From positions 1 to 11,264 of the forward strand of contig CALBWZ010000334.1 in NCBI GenBank assembly GCA_937893415.1: 11,264 nucleotides of DNA. Reading direction: 5' to 3'. The notes below the pieces were generated by a model that did not search any database, was not told where the DNA came from, and saw only the letters and a list, made by a program, of their open reading frames with translations. The position numbers and the translations under genes were made by a program. Shown in pieces: positions 1-8,666 of the stretch. Source of the DNA: an uncultured Comamonadaceae bacterium (GTDB lineage: Bacteria > Pseudomonadota > Gammaproteobacteria > Burkholderiales > Burkholderiaceae_C). Each line of letters begins with the position of its first letter. Within the stretch, counting starts at the first letter, position 1.

Positions 1-2987
1 TTGTGACGCTCGCGCTCACGGCCGTGCTCGTCGGTAATGACAATCTCGCCAGAGCGGGCAATCACCACCAAATCGCCCTTGTTGTTGCTCACGTAACGCA
101 TGGTGGCGTTGAAACCAATAGAACCGCCAGACTTGGCTTCAACACTGGAAGCCACCGCCGCACGCGACGCTGCGCCACCAATGTGGAAGGTGCGCATGGT
201 CAGCTGTGTGCCTGGTTCACCAATAGATTGGGCAGCAATAATGCCGACTGCTTCACCGATGTTGATCAGACCACCACGACCCAAGTCGCGGCCGTAGCAG
301 CTGGCGCACAGACCGAAGCGGGTCTCACAGTTCAGTGCGGTGCGCACTTTGATTTCGTCAACACCGGCGACTTCGAGCTCGTCCATCATGTCCTCGTCCA
401 GCAAGGTGCCGGTCGTGGCCAAAACAGACCGGTCTTCTGGGTGCAACACGTCTTCTACAACTGTGCGGCCAAGGACGCGGTCACGCAGTGACTCAATGAC
501 TTCGCCGCCTTCGACGATAGCGCGCATGACCGAGCCATCGCTGGTGCCGCAATCTTGCACTGTCACAACCAAATCTTGCACCACATCGCACAAACGGCGT
601 GTCAGGTAACCAGAGTTGGCGGTTTTCAGCGCTGTGTCAGCCAAGCCCTTACGGGCACCGTGGGTGGAGATAAAGTACTCCAACACGTTTAGACCTTCAC
701 GGAAGTTGGCTGTGATTGGCGTTTCAATGATGGAGCCATCAGGCTTGGCCATCAATCCGCGCATACCAGCAACCTGACGAATCTGCGCAGCAGAACCGCG
801 CGCACCGGAGTCGGCCATCATGTAGATGGAGTTAAAGGACTCTTGGTCTACCTCGTTGCCATGACGGTCGATGGTTTTCTCTTTGGCCAACTGGGCCATC
901 ATGACCTTTGAAACCTCGTCACCAGCCTTGCCCCAAATGTCCACCACTTTGTTGTAGCGCTCACCAGCGGTAACCAAGCCCGAAGCGTATTGCATGGCAA
1001 TTTCTTTCACCTCAGTCTCAGCTCGGGCAATGATGCTGGCCTTTTCTGGCGGCACCAACATGTCGTCAATGGCAATAGAAATACCAGCGCGCGTCGCCAA
1101 ACGGAAACCGTTTTGCAGCAACTTGTCTGCAAAAATGACGGTTTCTTTTAGGCCACATTTGCGAAACGATGCGTTGATAAGCTTGGATATTTCTTTCTTT
1201 TTGAGGGCCTTGTTCAGGTTCTCAAATGGCAAGCCCTTGGGCAAGATTTCTGACAACAGTGCGCGCCCTGCTGTGGTGTTAACCACAGAGTAGGTCACCG
1301 TAAATTCGCCAGTCTCTTTGTTTTTGACGTACTCGGGCAAACGCACAGACACGCGTGCGGTCAGCTCTACTTCACCAGCGTCCATGGCGCGCTGAACCTC
1401 AGACACACCAGAGAACACCAAGCCCTCACCTTTGCCGTTGATACGGTCGCGGGTGGCGTGGTACAAGCCCAGCACCACGTCTTGCGACGGCACAATGGAT
1501 GGCTCACCGTTGGCTGGGAACAGCACGTTGTTGGAGGCCAGCATCAGTGTGCGGGCTTCAACCTGTGCTTCTACAGACAACGGAATATGGACAGCCATTT
1601 GATCGCCGTCAAAGTCGGCGTTAAAGGCGGCACACACCAATGGGTGCAATTGAATCGCTTTGCCTTCAATCAAGATAGGCTCGAAAGCCTGAATGCCCAA
1701 GCGGTGAAGGGTAGGTGCACGGTTCAACAGGACCGGGTGCTCTTTGATCACCTCTTCCAAAATGTCCCACACAGCCGGCGTGCCAGCTTCAACTTCTTTC
1801 TTAGCTGCCTTGATGGTGGTGGCAATGCCCAGTGCCTCCAAGCGTGCAAAGATGAATGGCTTAAACAGTTCTAAGGCCATGGCCTTTGGCAAGCCACACT
1901 GGTGCAGCTTGAGGGTTGGGCCAACTGTAATCACTGAACGACCAGAGTAGTCCACGCGCTTGCCCAGCAAGTTTTGGCGGAAACGGCCTGACTTACCTTT
2001 GATCATGTCAGCCAGTGACTTGAGTGCACGCTTGTTGGCGCCTGTCATGGCCTTGCCGCGTCGACCGTTGTCCAGCAAGCTGTCCACGGATTCCTGCAAC
2101 ATGCGCTTTTCGTTACGCGCAATGATCTCAGGTGCGTTGAGCTCCAGCAAGCGGCGCAGACGGCTGTTGCGGTTGATCACACGGCGGTACAAGTCATTCA
2201 AGTCAGAGGTGGCGAAACGGCCACCATCCAACGGTACCAATGGACGCAAGTCTGGCGGCAACACGGGCAACACGGTCAGAATCATCCACTCGGGCTTGAT
2301 GCCTGACTTCTTGAAGGCCTCGAGGATCTTCAGACGCTTGGCATTTTTCTTAATTTTGAGCTCAGAGCCCGTCAAGTCGTTGCGCAACTTCTCAATTTCA
2401 CTGTCCAGCTCTAGGCTTTCTAGCAGGTCTTTGATACCTTCGGCGCCCATCTTGGCCACAAACTCGTCGCCGTATTCGATGCGCTTGGCGTCGAAATCGT
2501 CTTCGGTCATGATGGCGTACTTTTTGAGCGGTGTCATGCCGGGATCAACGATGACGTAGGCCTCAAAATACAACACGCGTTCGATGTCACGCAAGGTCAT
2601 GTCCAACACCATGCCCAAGCGGCTTGGCAGTGACTTTAAGAACCAAATGTGCGCACAAGGTGCAGACAGGTCGATGTGGCCCATGCGCTCACGACGAACT
2701 TTGGTTTGGGTGACTTCAACGCCACACTTTTCGCAAATAACACCGCGGTGCTTTAAACGCTTGTACTTACCACACAAGCATTCGTAGTCCTTGATAGGGC
2801 CAAAAATCTTGGCACAAAACAGGCCATCACGCTCAGGCTTGAAGGTGCGGTAGTTGATGGTTTCTGGCTTTTTAACTTCGCCAAAAGACCATGAACGAAT
2901 TTTCTCAGGCGAGGCCAAGCCAATTCTGATGGCATCGAAATGGTCATCAGGTGTGAACTGCTTGAATAGGTCGAGTAACGATTTCAT
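1..2987 (-). CDS. rpoC: RNA polymerase beta-prime subunit, N-terminal 995 residues (partial, runs off left edge)
   Basis: Encodes the largest subunit of the core RNA polymerase, which carries the catalytic magnesium site. The frame is open from an ATG at 2985-2987 to the window edge without a stop. A Shine-Dalgarno AAAGGA (2996-3001) lies 8 bases before it. The N-terminal zinc-binding cysteines are C70, C72, C85 and C88. The invariant catalytic motif NADFDGDQM begins at N456, giving the three metal-binding aspartates D458, D460 and D462. The second zinc site is C813, C887, C894 and C897. All lie within two residues of their E. coli positions, so no frameshift is apparent. The start of the trigger loop ([19 protein letters not shown]) follows, and the fragment stops at H995, probably inside the insertion that splits the trigger loop in proteobacteria. 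The family is about 1400 residues, so roughly the last 400 are missing. It is co-transcribed with rpoB, 77 bases upstream. Confidence 0.98.
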   Translation of the reverse strand, partial: MKSLLDLFKQFTPDDHFDAIRIGLASPEKIRSWSFGEVKKPETINYRTFKPERDGLFCAKIFGPIKDYECLCGKYKRLKHRGVICEKCGVEVTQTKVRRERMGHIDLSAPCAHIWFLKSLPSRLGMVLDMTLRDIERVLYFEAYVIVDPGMTPLKKYAIMTEDDFDAKRIEYGDEFVAKMGAEGIKDLLESLELDSEIEKLRNDLTGSELKIKKNAKRLKILEAFKKSGIKPEWMILTVLPVLPPDLRPLVPLDGGRFATSDLNDLYRRVINRNSRLRRLLELNAPEIIARNEKRMLQESVDSLLDNGRRGKAMTGANKRALKSLADMIKGKSGRFRQNLLGKRVDYSGRSVITVGPTLKLHQCGLPKAMALELFKPFIFARLEALGIATTIKAAKKEVEAGTPAVWDILEEVIKEHPVLLNRAPTLHRLGIQAFEPILIEGKAIQLHPLVCAAFNADFDGDQMAVHIPLSVEAQVEARTLMLASNNVLFPANGEPSIVPSQDVVLGLYHATRDRINGKGEGLVFSGVSEVQRAMDAGEVELTARVSVRLPEYVKNKETGEFTVTYSVVNTTAGRALLSEILPKGLPFENLNKALKKKEISKLINASFRKCGLKETVIFADKLLQNGFRLATRAGISIAIDDMLVPPEKASIIARAETEVKEIAMQYASGLVTAGERYNKVVDIWGKAGDEVSKVMMAQLAKEKTIDRHGNEVDQESFNSIYMMADSGARGSAAQIRQVAGMRGLMAKPDGSIIETPITANFREGLNVLEYFISTHGARKGLADTALKTANSGYLTRRLCDVVQDLVVTVQDCGTSDGSVMRAIVEGGEVIESLRDRVLGRTVVEDVLHPEDRSVLATTGTLLDEDMMDELEVAGVDEIKVRTALNCETRFGLCASCYGRDLGRGGLINIGEAVGIIAAQSIGEPGTQLTMRTFHIGGAASRAAVASSVEAKSGGSIGFNATMRYVSNNKGDLVVIARSGEIVITDEHGRERERH

Positions 2988-3032
2988 GTTTTCAATCCTT
3001 TAATGTCAGACGTGGTGTAAGGGGTTGGGTGT

Positions 3033-3053
3033 AGCGCCGCTGTGAGCGGCGCT
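3033..3053 (-). other. Intercistronic hairpin between rpoB and rpoC
   Basis: The transcript can form a perfect 9-bp stem, AGCGCCGCT (3045-3053) with AGCGGCGCT (3033-3041), closed by a three-base loop CAC. It starts 11 bases after the rpoB stop and ends 31 bases before the rpoC Shine-Dalgarno. The bases that follow are ACACCCAACCCC with no U-run, so it is not an intrinsic terminator. Protection of the upstream mRNA or a transcription pause is plausible; that role is inferred. Confidence 0.6.
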
Positions 3054-3064
3054 GCTGCCTTACA

Positions 3065-6000
3065 TCAAGAACGCTCCAACTCAATGTCGATACCCAAAGA
3101 ACGGATTTCTTTGACCAGCACGTTGAACGACTCGGGCATACCGGCCGTGATGGCGTGCTCGCCTTTGACAATGCTTTCGTACACCTTGGTACGGCCTTGC
3201 ACGTCATCCGACTTGACGGTGAGCATTTCTTGCAGTGTGTAAGAAGCACCATAGGCTTCCAATGCCCATACCTCCATCTCACCAAAACGCTGTCCACCGA
3301 ACTGGGCTTTACCACCCAGCGGCTGCTGTGTGACCAAGCTGTATGGGCCTGTTGAACGGGCGTGCATTTTGTCATCCACCAAGTGGTGAAGCTTCAGCAC
3401 GTGCATGTAACCAATTGTGGTCTTGCGCTCGAATGCGTCTCCAGTGCGTCCGTCATACAACTGCGCTTGCGTGCGTGTAGGCGTTAAACCTTTGCGCGCA
3501 GCGATGTCGTCTGGGTACGCCAGTTTCAGCATGGCACGAATCTCGTCTTCTGAGGCACCGTCAAACACGGGCGTTGCAAACGGCACGCCGTTTTGCAAGT
3601 TCTCGGCCATTGACACCACCTCAACATCAGTCAATGACTTGATGTCTGTGGCGCGTCCACTGGTGTTGTAAACCTGGTCCAAAAAGCTGCGTACTTCAGC
3701 CGTACGGGCACCTTCTTGTAACATGCTGCCGATGCGCAAGCCCAAGCCTTTGGCGGCCCAACCCAAGTGCACTTCAAGTACCTGACCCACGTTCATGCGT
3801 GATGGCACGCCCAACGGGTTGAGCACGATGTCAGCAGGTGTGCCGTCGGCCATGTAAGGCATGTCTTCGACAGGTACGATCTTAGAGACCACGCCTTTGT
3901 TGCCGTGGCGACCAGCCATCTTGTCACCGGGCTGCAAGCGACGCTTGACAGCAATGTAAACCTTGACCATCTTCAACACACCGGCTGGCAGCTCGTCGCC
4001 TTGGGTGAGTTTTTTGCGCTTCTCTTCAAAAGCCAAGTCAAAACTGTGACGGGTTTGCGCCAGTGAGTTTTTGACCGACTCCAGTTGCGCTGCAACGTCG
4101 TCATCGGCTGGGCGGATGTCAAACCAATAGTGCTTGTCCAACTCGTCCAAGTAGGCTTTGTCGATGGACGCGCCTTTGGCAAGTTTTTGTGGGCCACCGT
4201 TGGCTTTTTTGCCAACAATCATTTTCTCGATACGGGCAAATGCATCGGCTTCAACAATGCGCAATTGGTCGTTCAAGTCCAAGCGGAAACGCTTCAACTC
4301 GTCGTCGATGATTTGCTGTGCTCGTTTGTCGCGTGGAATACCTTCGCGTGTAAACACCTGAACGTCGATGACCGTACCTTGTGAGCCTTGGTCTACGCGC
4401 AGCGAAGTGTCTTTCACATCAGATGCTTTTTCACCAAAAATGGCGCGCAACAACTTCTCTTCAGGTGTGAGCGTGGTCTCGCCTTTGGGCGTGACCTTGC
4501 CAACCAGCGTGTCGCCAGGACTAACTTCAGCTCCCACATAAATAATGCCGGAATCATCTAAGCGGTTGAGCTGTGTTTCAGCCAAGTTAGGAATGTCGCG
4601 CGTTATTTCTTCGGCGCCCAACTTGGTGTCACGTGCCATGACCACCAGCTCTTCGATGTGAATTGAGGTGTAACGGTCTTCTGACACCACACGCTCAGAG
4701 ATGAGTATGGAATCTTCGAAGTTGTAACCGTTCCATGGCATAAAGGCGATCAACATGTTTTGGCCTAAGGCCAATTCACCCAAATCGGTTGATGCACCGT
4801 CGGCAATCACATCGCCTTTGGCAATCAGGTCACCTGTCTTAACAATGGGGCGTTGGTGTATGTTGGTGTTTTGGTTTGAGCGCTGGTATTTGATGAGGTT
4901 GTAGATGTCTACACCCACTTCACCGGCAAAAGCCTCAGCATCATTCACACGCACCACAACGCGCATGGCGTCCACGTAGTCGACGACGCCGCCACGGTTT
5001 GCAGTTACTACCGTACCAGAGTCAACCGCTGCAACCCGCTCAATACCGGTACCAACCACAGCCTTTTCTGGGCGCAGCACTGGCACAGCTTGACGCTGCA
5101 TGTTGGCACCCATCAACGCGCGGTTGGCGTCGTCGTGTTCCAAGAACGGCACCAACGATGCCGCCACTGACACGATCTGTGCCGGTGAAACGTCCATGTA
5201 TTGAATGCGCTCGGCACCCACCAACACTGACTCACCTTTTTCACGGGCTGAAATCAAGTCACCCTCAAGAATGCCTTTGTCATTCAACGGCGCATTGGCC
5301 TGCGCAATCACGTACTTGCCTTCTTCAATGGCAGACAAGTAGTCGATGTCGTTTGTCACCAATGCATCGGTGACGCGTCGGTATGGGGTTTCAATGAAAC
5401 CGTACTCGTTCAAGCGCGCGTACAGCGCCAGCGAGTTGATCAAACCAATGTTTGGACCTTCTGGTGTTTCGATTGGACAGACGCGACCGTAATGGGTCAC
5501 GTGCACGTCACGCACTTCAAAACCTGCACGCTCACGGGTCAAACCACCTGGGCCTAGAGCTGATACACGGCGCTTGTGTGTGATTTCAGACAAGGGGTTG
5601 GTTTGGTCCATAAACTGGCTCAACTGCGACGCACCAAAGAACTCTTTAAGTGCAGCAGAGATCGGCTTGGAGTTGATCAAGTCGTGTGGCATGAGCGGGT
5701 CTTGCTCGGCTTGACCTAAACGCTCTTTCACAGCCTTTTCGATACGCGCCAAACCAGTGCGGTATTGGTTCTCTGCCAACTCACCCACGCAACGCACACG
5801 GCGGTTGCCCAAGTGGTCGATATCGTCTACCTCACCACGGCCATTGCGCAGGTCAACCAAGATTTTGGTAACGCCCAAAATGTCTTCGTTGGACAACACC
5901 ATTGGGCCAGTTGAGTCATCGCGGTTCATGCGGGCGTTGAACTTCATACGCCCAACACGTGACAAGTCGTAGGTGTCTGGGTTGTAGAACAACCGCTGGA

Positions 6001-7177
6001 ACAAAGCCTGTACCGAGTCTTTGGTGGGCGGCTCACCAGGGCGCATCATGCGGTAGATGGCCACGCGAGCTTGAAACTCGTCTGCCGTGTCATCGGTGCG
6101 CAGGGTTTGTGAAATGTAGTTGCCTTGGTCCAACTCATTGGTGTAGATACACGCCAATTCTTGAATACCAGATGAGCGCAATACCTTCATCAAGGCCTCG
6201 GTCAGCTCGTCGTTGGCCTTTGCAATGATTTCACCCGTATCTGGGTCCACAATGTTTTTAGCAACAACGCGGCCTAGCAAGTAGTCTTCTGACACGCTGA
6301 TGTGCGTGGTGGCAGACTGCTCTAGCTCACGTGTGTGCCTGACGGTGATGCGCTTGTCCTTGGGCACCACAACCTTGCCGGCTTTGTCAGTGATGTCAAA
6401 GCGTGCGATTTCGCCGCGCAAACGCTCGGCTACGAACTCTAGTTGCGCACCATCATCCATCAAGCGGAAGTGGTCGTTCACGTAGAAGTTGGCCAAAATC
6501 GCTTCTGGTGTCAGGCCAATGGCCTTGAGCAAAATACTCACAGGCATTTTGCGGCGACGGTCGACGCGGAAGTACAAGAAGTCTTTTGGATCGAACTCGA
6601 AGTCCAACCAAGACCCACGGTAGGGAATGATGCGTGCTGAGAACAGCAGCTTGCCCGAGCTGTGGGTCTTGCCCTTGTCGTGCTCAAAAAACACGCCAGG
6701 TGACCGGTGCAGCTGAGACACAATCACGCGCTCAGTTCCGTTGATGATGAAGGAGCCTTTATCGGTCATCAAAGGCACTTCGCCCATGTAGACCTCTTGC
6801 TCTTTTACTTCCTTCACCACTTTGGACTGTGATGTGCTGGACTCACGGTCGTAAATGATGAGCTGAACGCGGGCACGTACAGCTGACGAGAATGTCAAAC
6901 CGCGGGTTTGGCACTCGCGCACGTCAAACGCTGGTCGTGCGAGGTTGTACTCAAGGTACTTCATCTCTACAAAGCCGTTGTGCGACACGATTGGGAAGGC
7001 GTTCAAGAATGCGGCTTGCAAGCCTTCCTCTGTCCGCTTTTTAGGACTTGTATCTTTTTGCAAAAACGCGATGTACGCCTCTTTTTGCATTTGTAGCAAA
7101 TATGGAATTTCTAGCACGTTTTCACGGCTGCCAAAACTCTTACGAATTCGCTTGCGTTCGGTATATGAATAGGCCAT
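3065..7177 (-). CDS. rpoB: RNA polymerase beta subunit
   Basis: Second large subunit of core RNA polymerase, 1370 residues (E. coli 1342). The start chosen is the ATG at 7175-7177, giving [18 protein letters not shown], the usual family N-terminus. It has GGAG (7183-7186) five bases upstream. The frame is open for 55 more codons upstream to a GTG at 7342, but that stretch resembles nothing and lies in structured leader RNA. The rifampicin-binding cluster reads [20 protein letters not shown] then [10 protein letters not shown]524, H534 and S539 correspond to E. coli D516, H526 and S531 and are all wild type, so susceptibility is predicted. The only difference from E. coli in the core is T for N after MDQ. 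The active-centre lysines in [12 protein letters not shown] are K1086 and K1094 (E. coli K1065 and K1073). The protein ends DIELERS with a TGA stop. It follows rplL through a structured 301-base spacer and precedes rpoC. Confidence 0.98.
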   Translation of the reverse strand: MAYSYTERKRIRKSFGSRENVLEIPYLLQMQKEAYIAFLQKDTSPKKRTEEGLQAAFLNAFPIVSHNGFVEMKYLEYNLARPAFDVRECQTRGLTFSSAVRARVQLIIYDRESSTSQSKVVKEVKEQEVYMGEVPLMTDKGSFIINGTERVIVSQLHRSPGVFFEHDKGKTHSSGKLLFSARIIPYRGSWLDFEFDPKDFLYFRVDRRRKMPVSILLKAIGLTPEAILANFYVNDHFRLMDDGAQLEFVAERLRGEIARFDITDKAGKVVVPKDKRITVRHTRELEQSATTHISVSEDYLLGRVVAKNIVDPDTGEIIAKANDELTEALMKVLRSSGIQELACIYTNELDQGNYISQTLRTDDTADEFQARVAIYRMMRPGEPPTKDSVQALFQRLFYNPDTYDLSRVGRMKFNARMNRDDSTGPMVLSNEDILGVTKILVDLRNGRGEVDDIDHLGNRRVRCVGELAENQYRTGLARIEKAVKERLGQAEQDPLMPHDLINSKPISAALKEFFGASQLSQFMDQTNPLSEITHKRRVSALGPGGLTRERAGFEVRDVHVTHYGRVCPIETPEGPNIGLINSLALYARLNEYGFIETPYRRVTDALVTNDIDYLSAIEEGKYVIAQANAPLNDKGILEGDLISAREKGESVLVGAERIQYMDVSPAQIVSVAASLVPFLEHDDANRALMGANMQRQAVPVLRPEKAVVGTGIERVAAVDSGTVVTANRGGVVDYVDAMRVVVRVNDAEAFAGEVGVDIYNLIKYQRSNQNTNIHQRPIVKTGDLIAKGDVIADGASTDLGELALGQNMLIAFMPWNGYNFEDSILISERVVSEDRYTSIHIEELVVMARDTKLGAEEITRDIPNLAETQLNRLDDSGIIYVGAEVSPGDTLVGKVTPKGETTLTPEEKLLRAIFGEKASDVKDTSLRVDQGSQGTVIDVQVFTREGIPRDKRAQQIIDDELKRFRLDLNDQLRIVEADAFARIEKMIVGKKANGGPQKLAKGASIDKAYLDELDKHYWFDIRPADDDVAAQLESVKNSLAQTRHSFDLAFEEKRKKLTQGDELPAGVLKMVKVYIAVKRRLQPGDKMAGRHGNKGVVSKIVPVEDMPYMADGTPADIVLNPLGVPSRMNVGQVLEVHLGWAAKGLGLRIGSMLQEGARTAEVRSFLDQVYNTSGRATDIKSLTDVEVVSMAENLQNGVPFATPVFDGASEDEIRAMLKLAYPDDIAARKGLTPTRTQAQLYDGRTGDAFERKTTIGYMHVLKLHHLVDDKMHARSTGPYSLVTQQPLGGKAQFGGQRFGEMEVWALEAYGASYTLQEMLTVKSDDVQGRTKVYESIVKGEHAITAGMPESFNVLVKEIRSLGIDIELERS

Positions 7178-7182
7178 GGGTT

Positions 7183-7186
7183 CTCC
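7183..7186 (-). promoter_or_regulatory. Ribosome binding site that decides the rpoB start
   Basis: On the transcript GGAG lies five bases before ATG (GGAGAACCCATG). No comparable site precedes the GTG at 7342 that begins the longer open frame, so this site fixes the start of rpoB. Confidence 0.75.
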
Positions 7187-7210
7187 GGGGCATGTCGACA
7201 GAACAATTGG

Positions 7211-7243
7211 CGCTTGCCACATGCATTGAGCACATGGCAAACG
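7211..7243 (-). promoter_or_regulatory. Hairpin in the rpoB leader, 33 bases upstream of the start codon
   Basis: The transcript arms CGTTTGCCATGTGC (7230-7243) and GCATGTGGCAAGCG (7211-7224) pair along all 14 positions, with three G-U wobbles, around the five-base loop UCAAU. On the opposite strand the wobbles become mismatches, so the fold favours the sense RNA. Its position before the rpoB Shine-Dalgarno suggests a translational or stability role. No known RNA family was recognised, so the role is inference. Confidence 0.5.
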
Positions 7244-7251
7244 GTCTTGGC

Positions 7252-7315
7252 GGCTGGCCACTACCAGCCTTGGCAGACGACCATGCGTTGCACACGGCCC
7301 GTACCAAGATCGTCT
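7252..7315 (-). promoter_or_regulatory. Two further hairpins in the rpoB leader
   Basis: First in transcript order is a wide hairpin in which AGACGATC (7308-7315) pairs with GGTCGTCT (7275-7282), 8 bp with one G-U, around a 25-base loop. Then GGCTGG (7264-7269) pairs with CCAGCC (7252-7257), a perfect 6-bp stem. Neither has a following U-run. With the hairpin at 7211-7243 they make most of the 156 bases between the long duplex (7334-7392) and rpoB self-structured. Confidence 0.4.
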
Positions 7316-7333
7316 TCTAACGTCGGGGGTTTT

Positions 7334-7392
7334 AGAAGACACTTGAAATAACGTTCAGCGGTTGTATGCCAACATTATTTCAAGTGTGCTCT
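7334..7392 (-). promoter_or_regulatory. Long inverted repeat in the rplL-rpoB spacer, probable RNase III-type processing stem
   Basis: The arms 7334-7355 and 7371-7392 are complementary at 20 of 22 positions counting one G-U pair. They include a perfect 12-bp core, CACTTGAAATAA (7340-7351) with TTATTTCAAGTG (7375-7386). The loop is 15 bases (7356-7370). The stem is long, AT-rich at its core and not followed by a U-run, so it does not look like a terminator. In E. coli RNase III cuts the mRNA between rplL and rpoB, separating ribosomal protein from polymerase messages. A duplex of about two helical turns at the same place fits that role, but cleavage is inferred. Confidence 0.6.
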
Positions 7393-7422
7393 AAACACAA
7401 AAGGCCGGTTCGAAAACCAGCC
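7393..7422 (-). terminator. Intrinsic terminator / attenuator between rplL and rpoB
   Basis: The transcript reads GGCTGGTT, then the tetraloop TTCG, then AACCGGCC (stem 7403-7422), immediately followed by TTTTGTGTTT (7393-7402). All eight stem positions pair, one of them as U-G. A UUCG loop on a GC-rich stem with a U-rich tail is the classic rho-independent design. It lies 56 bases after the rplL stop. RpoB must still be made, so partial read-through is expected, as with the known E. coli rplL-rpoB attenuator that lowers polymerase expression relative to L7/L12. The interrupted U-run fits incomplete termination. Confidence 0.75.
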
Positions 7423-7436
7423 CGGTAAATCACACA

Positions 7437-7471
7437 CCATTCGCTGTACTGCAAGGCAGTGCAGCGAATGG
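7437..7471 (-). other. Stable hairpin just after rplL
   Basis: The arms 7437-7452 and 7456-7471 pair at 15 of 16 positions on the transcript, with one C-A mismatch inside the stem, and a three-base loop CTT. The stem begins 7 bases after the rplL stop codon. The bases after it are TGTGTGATTT, not a proper U-run, so termination is unlikely. Such a stem could protect the highly expressed rplJL message from 3' exonucleases or make polymerase pause before the attenuator; both are inference. Confidence 0.6.
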
Positions 7472-7478
7472 ATGCAAT

Positions 7479-7850
7479 TTACTTGAGTTGCGCTTTTGCG
7501 CCAGCTTCTTCAAGCTTCTTAACAGCCGCTTCAGCGTCCGCTTTAGAAACAGCTTCTTTGATTGACTTAGGTGCGGCATCAACCATGTCTTTGGCTTCTT
7601 TCAAGCCCAAGCCGGTGATTTCACGTACCGCTTTAATCACTGACACTTTTTGTGCGCCAATTTCAAGCAACACGACATCAAATTCGGTTTGCTCTTCTTC
7701 GGCCGCTGCAGCAGCACCGCCAGCGGCAGGTGCTGCCATTGATGCAGCGCTCACGCCAAATTTCTCTTCGATGGCTTTCACCAAGTCGTTGAGTTCCATG
7801 ACCGTCATGCTATCTAAAGCGGTCAAAAATACGTCTTTATCGAATGCCAT
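7479..7850 (-). CDS. rplL: 50S ribosomal protein L7/L12 (bL12)
   Basis: Stalk protein, present as dimers bound to the L10 C-terminal helix, that recruits and activates translation GTPases such as EF-Tu and EF-G. The product is 123 residues, normal for the family. The N-terminal dimerisation domain spans about residues 1-36. A flexible Ala/Gly-rich hinge follows (about 37-50, [10 protein letters not shown]), then an acidic patch EEEQTEF and the globular C-terminal domain (about 56-123). That domain contains [20 protein letters not shown], the conserved factor-binding face. The ATG is preceded by AAGGA (7860-7864) at 9 bases. It lies 45 bases downstream of rplJ and shares its transcript, so the L10 leader should control it through coupling. 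Confidence 0.98.
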   Translation of the reverse strand: MAFDKDVFLTALDSMTVMELNDLVKAIEEKFGVSAASMAAPAAGGAAAAAEEEQTEFDVVLLEIGAQKVSVIKAVREITGLGLKEAKDMVDAAPKSIKEAVSKADAEAAVKKLEEAGAKAQLK

Positions 7851-7895
7851 TTTTTAATTTCCTTAAACGTTGTGGACGCAGGCAAATACCAGCAA

Positions 7896-8396
7896 TTAAG
7901 CGGTTTGCTCTGCGCCTTTTTTCTCTGCCAAAGCGGCCAACACAGCTGCGGTGCGGCTCACTGGCGACTGCATCAAGCCCAACAACTGTGACAACAACAC
8001 TTCCTTGGTAGGAATGTTTGCCAGTTGCTTAACAGCATCAGCATCTAAAAATTTACCAGCGTATACGCCAGCACGGATCACCAACTTGTCGTTGGTTTTC
8101 GCAAACTCTGCCACTACTTTTGCAGCGGCAACAGCATCTTCAGAAAAACTGTAGATCAGGGGGCCGGTCATCTGGTCGCCAACAACTTCAAATGCACTAC
8201 CTGCAACAGCACGGCGAGCCAAGGAGTTTTTCAACACACTTAGGTTCACACCAGCTGCACGGGCTTTAACGCGCAATTCGGTCATTGATGCCACCGTAAT
8301 GCCACGGTACTCCGCCATCACCAGCGTTTGAGCTTTAGCTGCGAGTGCGGTCACTTCTTGAATGACTGCGGATTTCTCACTGCGATTTAGACTCAA
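7896..8396 (-). CDS. rplJ: 50S ribosomal protein L10 (uL10), TTG start
   Basis: Base of the ribosomal stalk: it binds 23S rRNA with L11 and carries L7/L12 dimers on its C-terminal helix. From the TTG at 8394-8396 the product is 166 residues beginning (M)[14 protein letters not shown], the typical beta-proteobacterial N-terminus. AAGGAG (8403-8408) lies six bases upstream of that TTG. The frame is open further to a GTG at 8424-8426, which would add ten residues ([10 protein letters not shown]). That GTG has no Shine-Dalgarno and falls in the loop of a hairpin, so it is rejected. Family features include [12 protein letters not shown] (about 24-35), [11 protein letters not shown] (53-63) and the [15 protein letters not shown] segment (131-145) before the L12-binding helix. 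Protein L10, or L10-L12, probably represses its own message through the leader at 8503-8600. The gene identity is certain; the exact start is inferred. Confidence 0.95.
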   Translation of the reverse strand: MSLNRSEKSAVIQEVTALAAKAQTLVMAEYRGITVASMTELRVKARAAGVNLSVLKNSLARRAVAGSAFEVVGDQMTGPLIYSFSEDAVAAAKVVAEFAKTNDKLVIRAGVYAGKFLDADAVKQLANIPTKEVLLSQLLGLMQSPVSRTAAVLAALAEKKGAEQTA

Positions 8397-8402
8397 GGTC
8401 AA

Positions 8403-8408
8403 CTCCTT
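8403..8408 (-). promoter_or_regulatory. Ribosome binding site that decides the rplJ start
   Basis: AAGGAG lies six bases upstream of a TTG (AAGGAGTTGACCTTG on the transcript). It is the only good Shine-Dalgarno near the 5' end of rplJ and selects TTG over the upstream GTG at 8426. Confidence 0.8.
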
Positions 8409-8414
8409 CAATAT

Positions 8415-8441
8415 GCTTGTCTTCACTGGTGAAGAGCAAGC
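8415..8441 (-). promoter_or_regulatory. Hairpin directly before the rplJ ribosome binding site
   Basis: On the transcript GCTTG (8437-8441) pairs with CAAGC (8415-8419), and TCTTCA (8430-8435) pairs with TGAAGA (8420-8425). This gives an 11-bp stem with a single bulged C and a CCAG loop. It ends six bases before AAGGAG. It may keep the ribosome site open or act with the L10 leader; its function is not known. Confidence 0.45.
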
Positions 8442-8502
8442 GCCTTATTGCAGCGATCAACTGTTTTTGGAAATTTTCCATCTGCAGCGGGATCGCCATC
8501 TG

Positions 8503-8600
8503 CGTTGGCTGATGTATTAAGCAGTGGGTGCTGGTTACCCAACACCTACCGCGCCAACGGTCTTGGATGGCTCCAAGTGCAGCGCTGTTAAGCGCTGCAC
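8503..8600 (-). promoter_or_regulatory. L10 leader: autoregulatory RNA upstream of rplJ
   Basis: In transcript order: a perfect 10-bp hairpin GTGCAGCGCT / AGCGCTGCAC with loop TAAC (8577-8600); a 6-bp hairpin CTTGGA / TCCAAG with loop GCCA (8562-8577), which shares base 8577 with the first and so may alternate with it at the boundary; AGACCGTTGGC; then an arm in which 8539-8552 pairs with 8521-8534 at 13 of 14 positions around the GNRA tetraloop GUAA (8535-8538). Its base is a 7-bp helix, CGTTGGC (8553-8559) with GCCAACG (8503-8509). An 11-base single-stranded TTAATACATCA (8510-8520) lies on one side only. The GGAGCCATCCAAGACCGTTGG segment and the asymmetric bulged arm resemble the known L10 leader, which binds L10 or L10-L12 and represses translation. 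The match to that family is by eye. Confidence 0.75.
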
Positions 8601-8666
8601 CCGAACCCACCACATGGACTTAACGCCTGGTTTCCCAAACGCCTCAGTCGCATTGTTATCTCGCGA

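Noticed and set aside
3..2559. Several plus-strand open frames opposite rpoC (for example 3-491 and 1960-2559)
   Set aside because: They lie opposite a conserved essential gene, have no recognisable domains, and are explained by the codon bias of the minus strand. No plus-strand promoter or good ribosome site was seen.
7178..7342. In-frame 55-codon N-terminal extension of rpoB from a GTG at 7342
   Set aside because: The translated stretch resembles no RpoB N-terminus, the GTG lies in the long duplex, and the ATG at 7177 has its own Shine-Dalgarno and gives the standard [10 protein letters not shown] start.
7350..7377. TTGGCA-N16-TATTTC as a promoter for rpoB
   Set aside because: The -10 match is poor, and the bases are already explained by the long inverted repeat.
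8377..8613. Minus-strand 78-codon open frame in the rplA-rplJ spacer
   Set aside because: It overlaps the L10 leader and the start of rplJ in another frame and has no family resemblance; the leader structure explains the region better.
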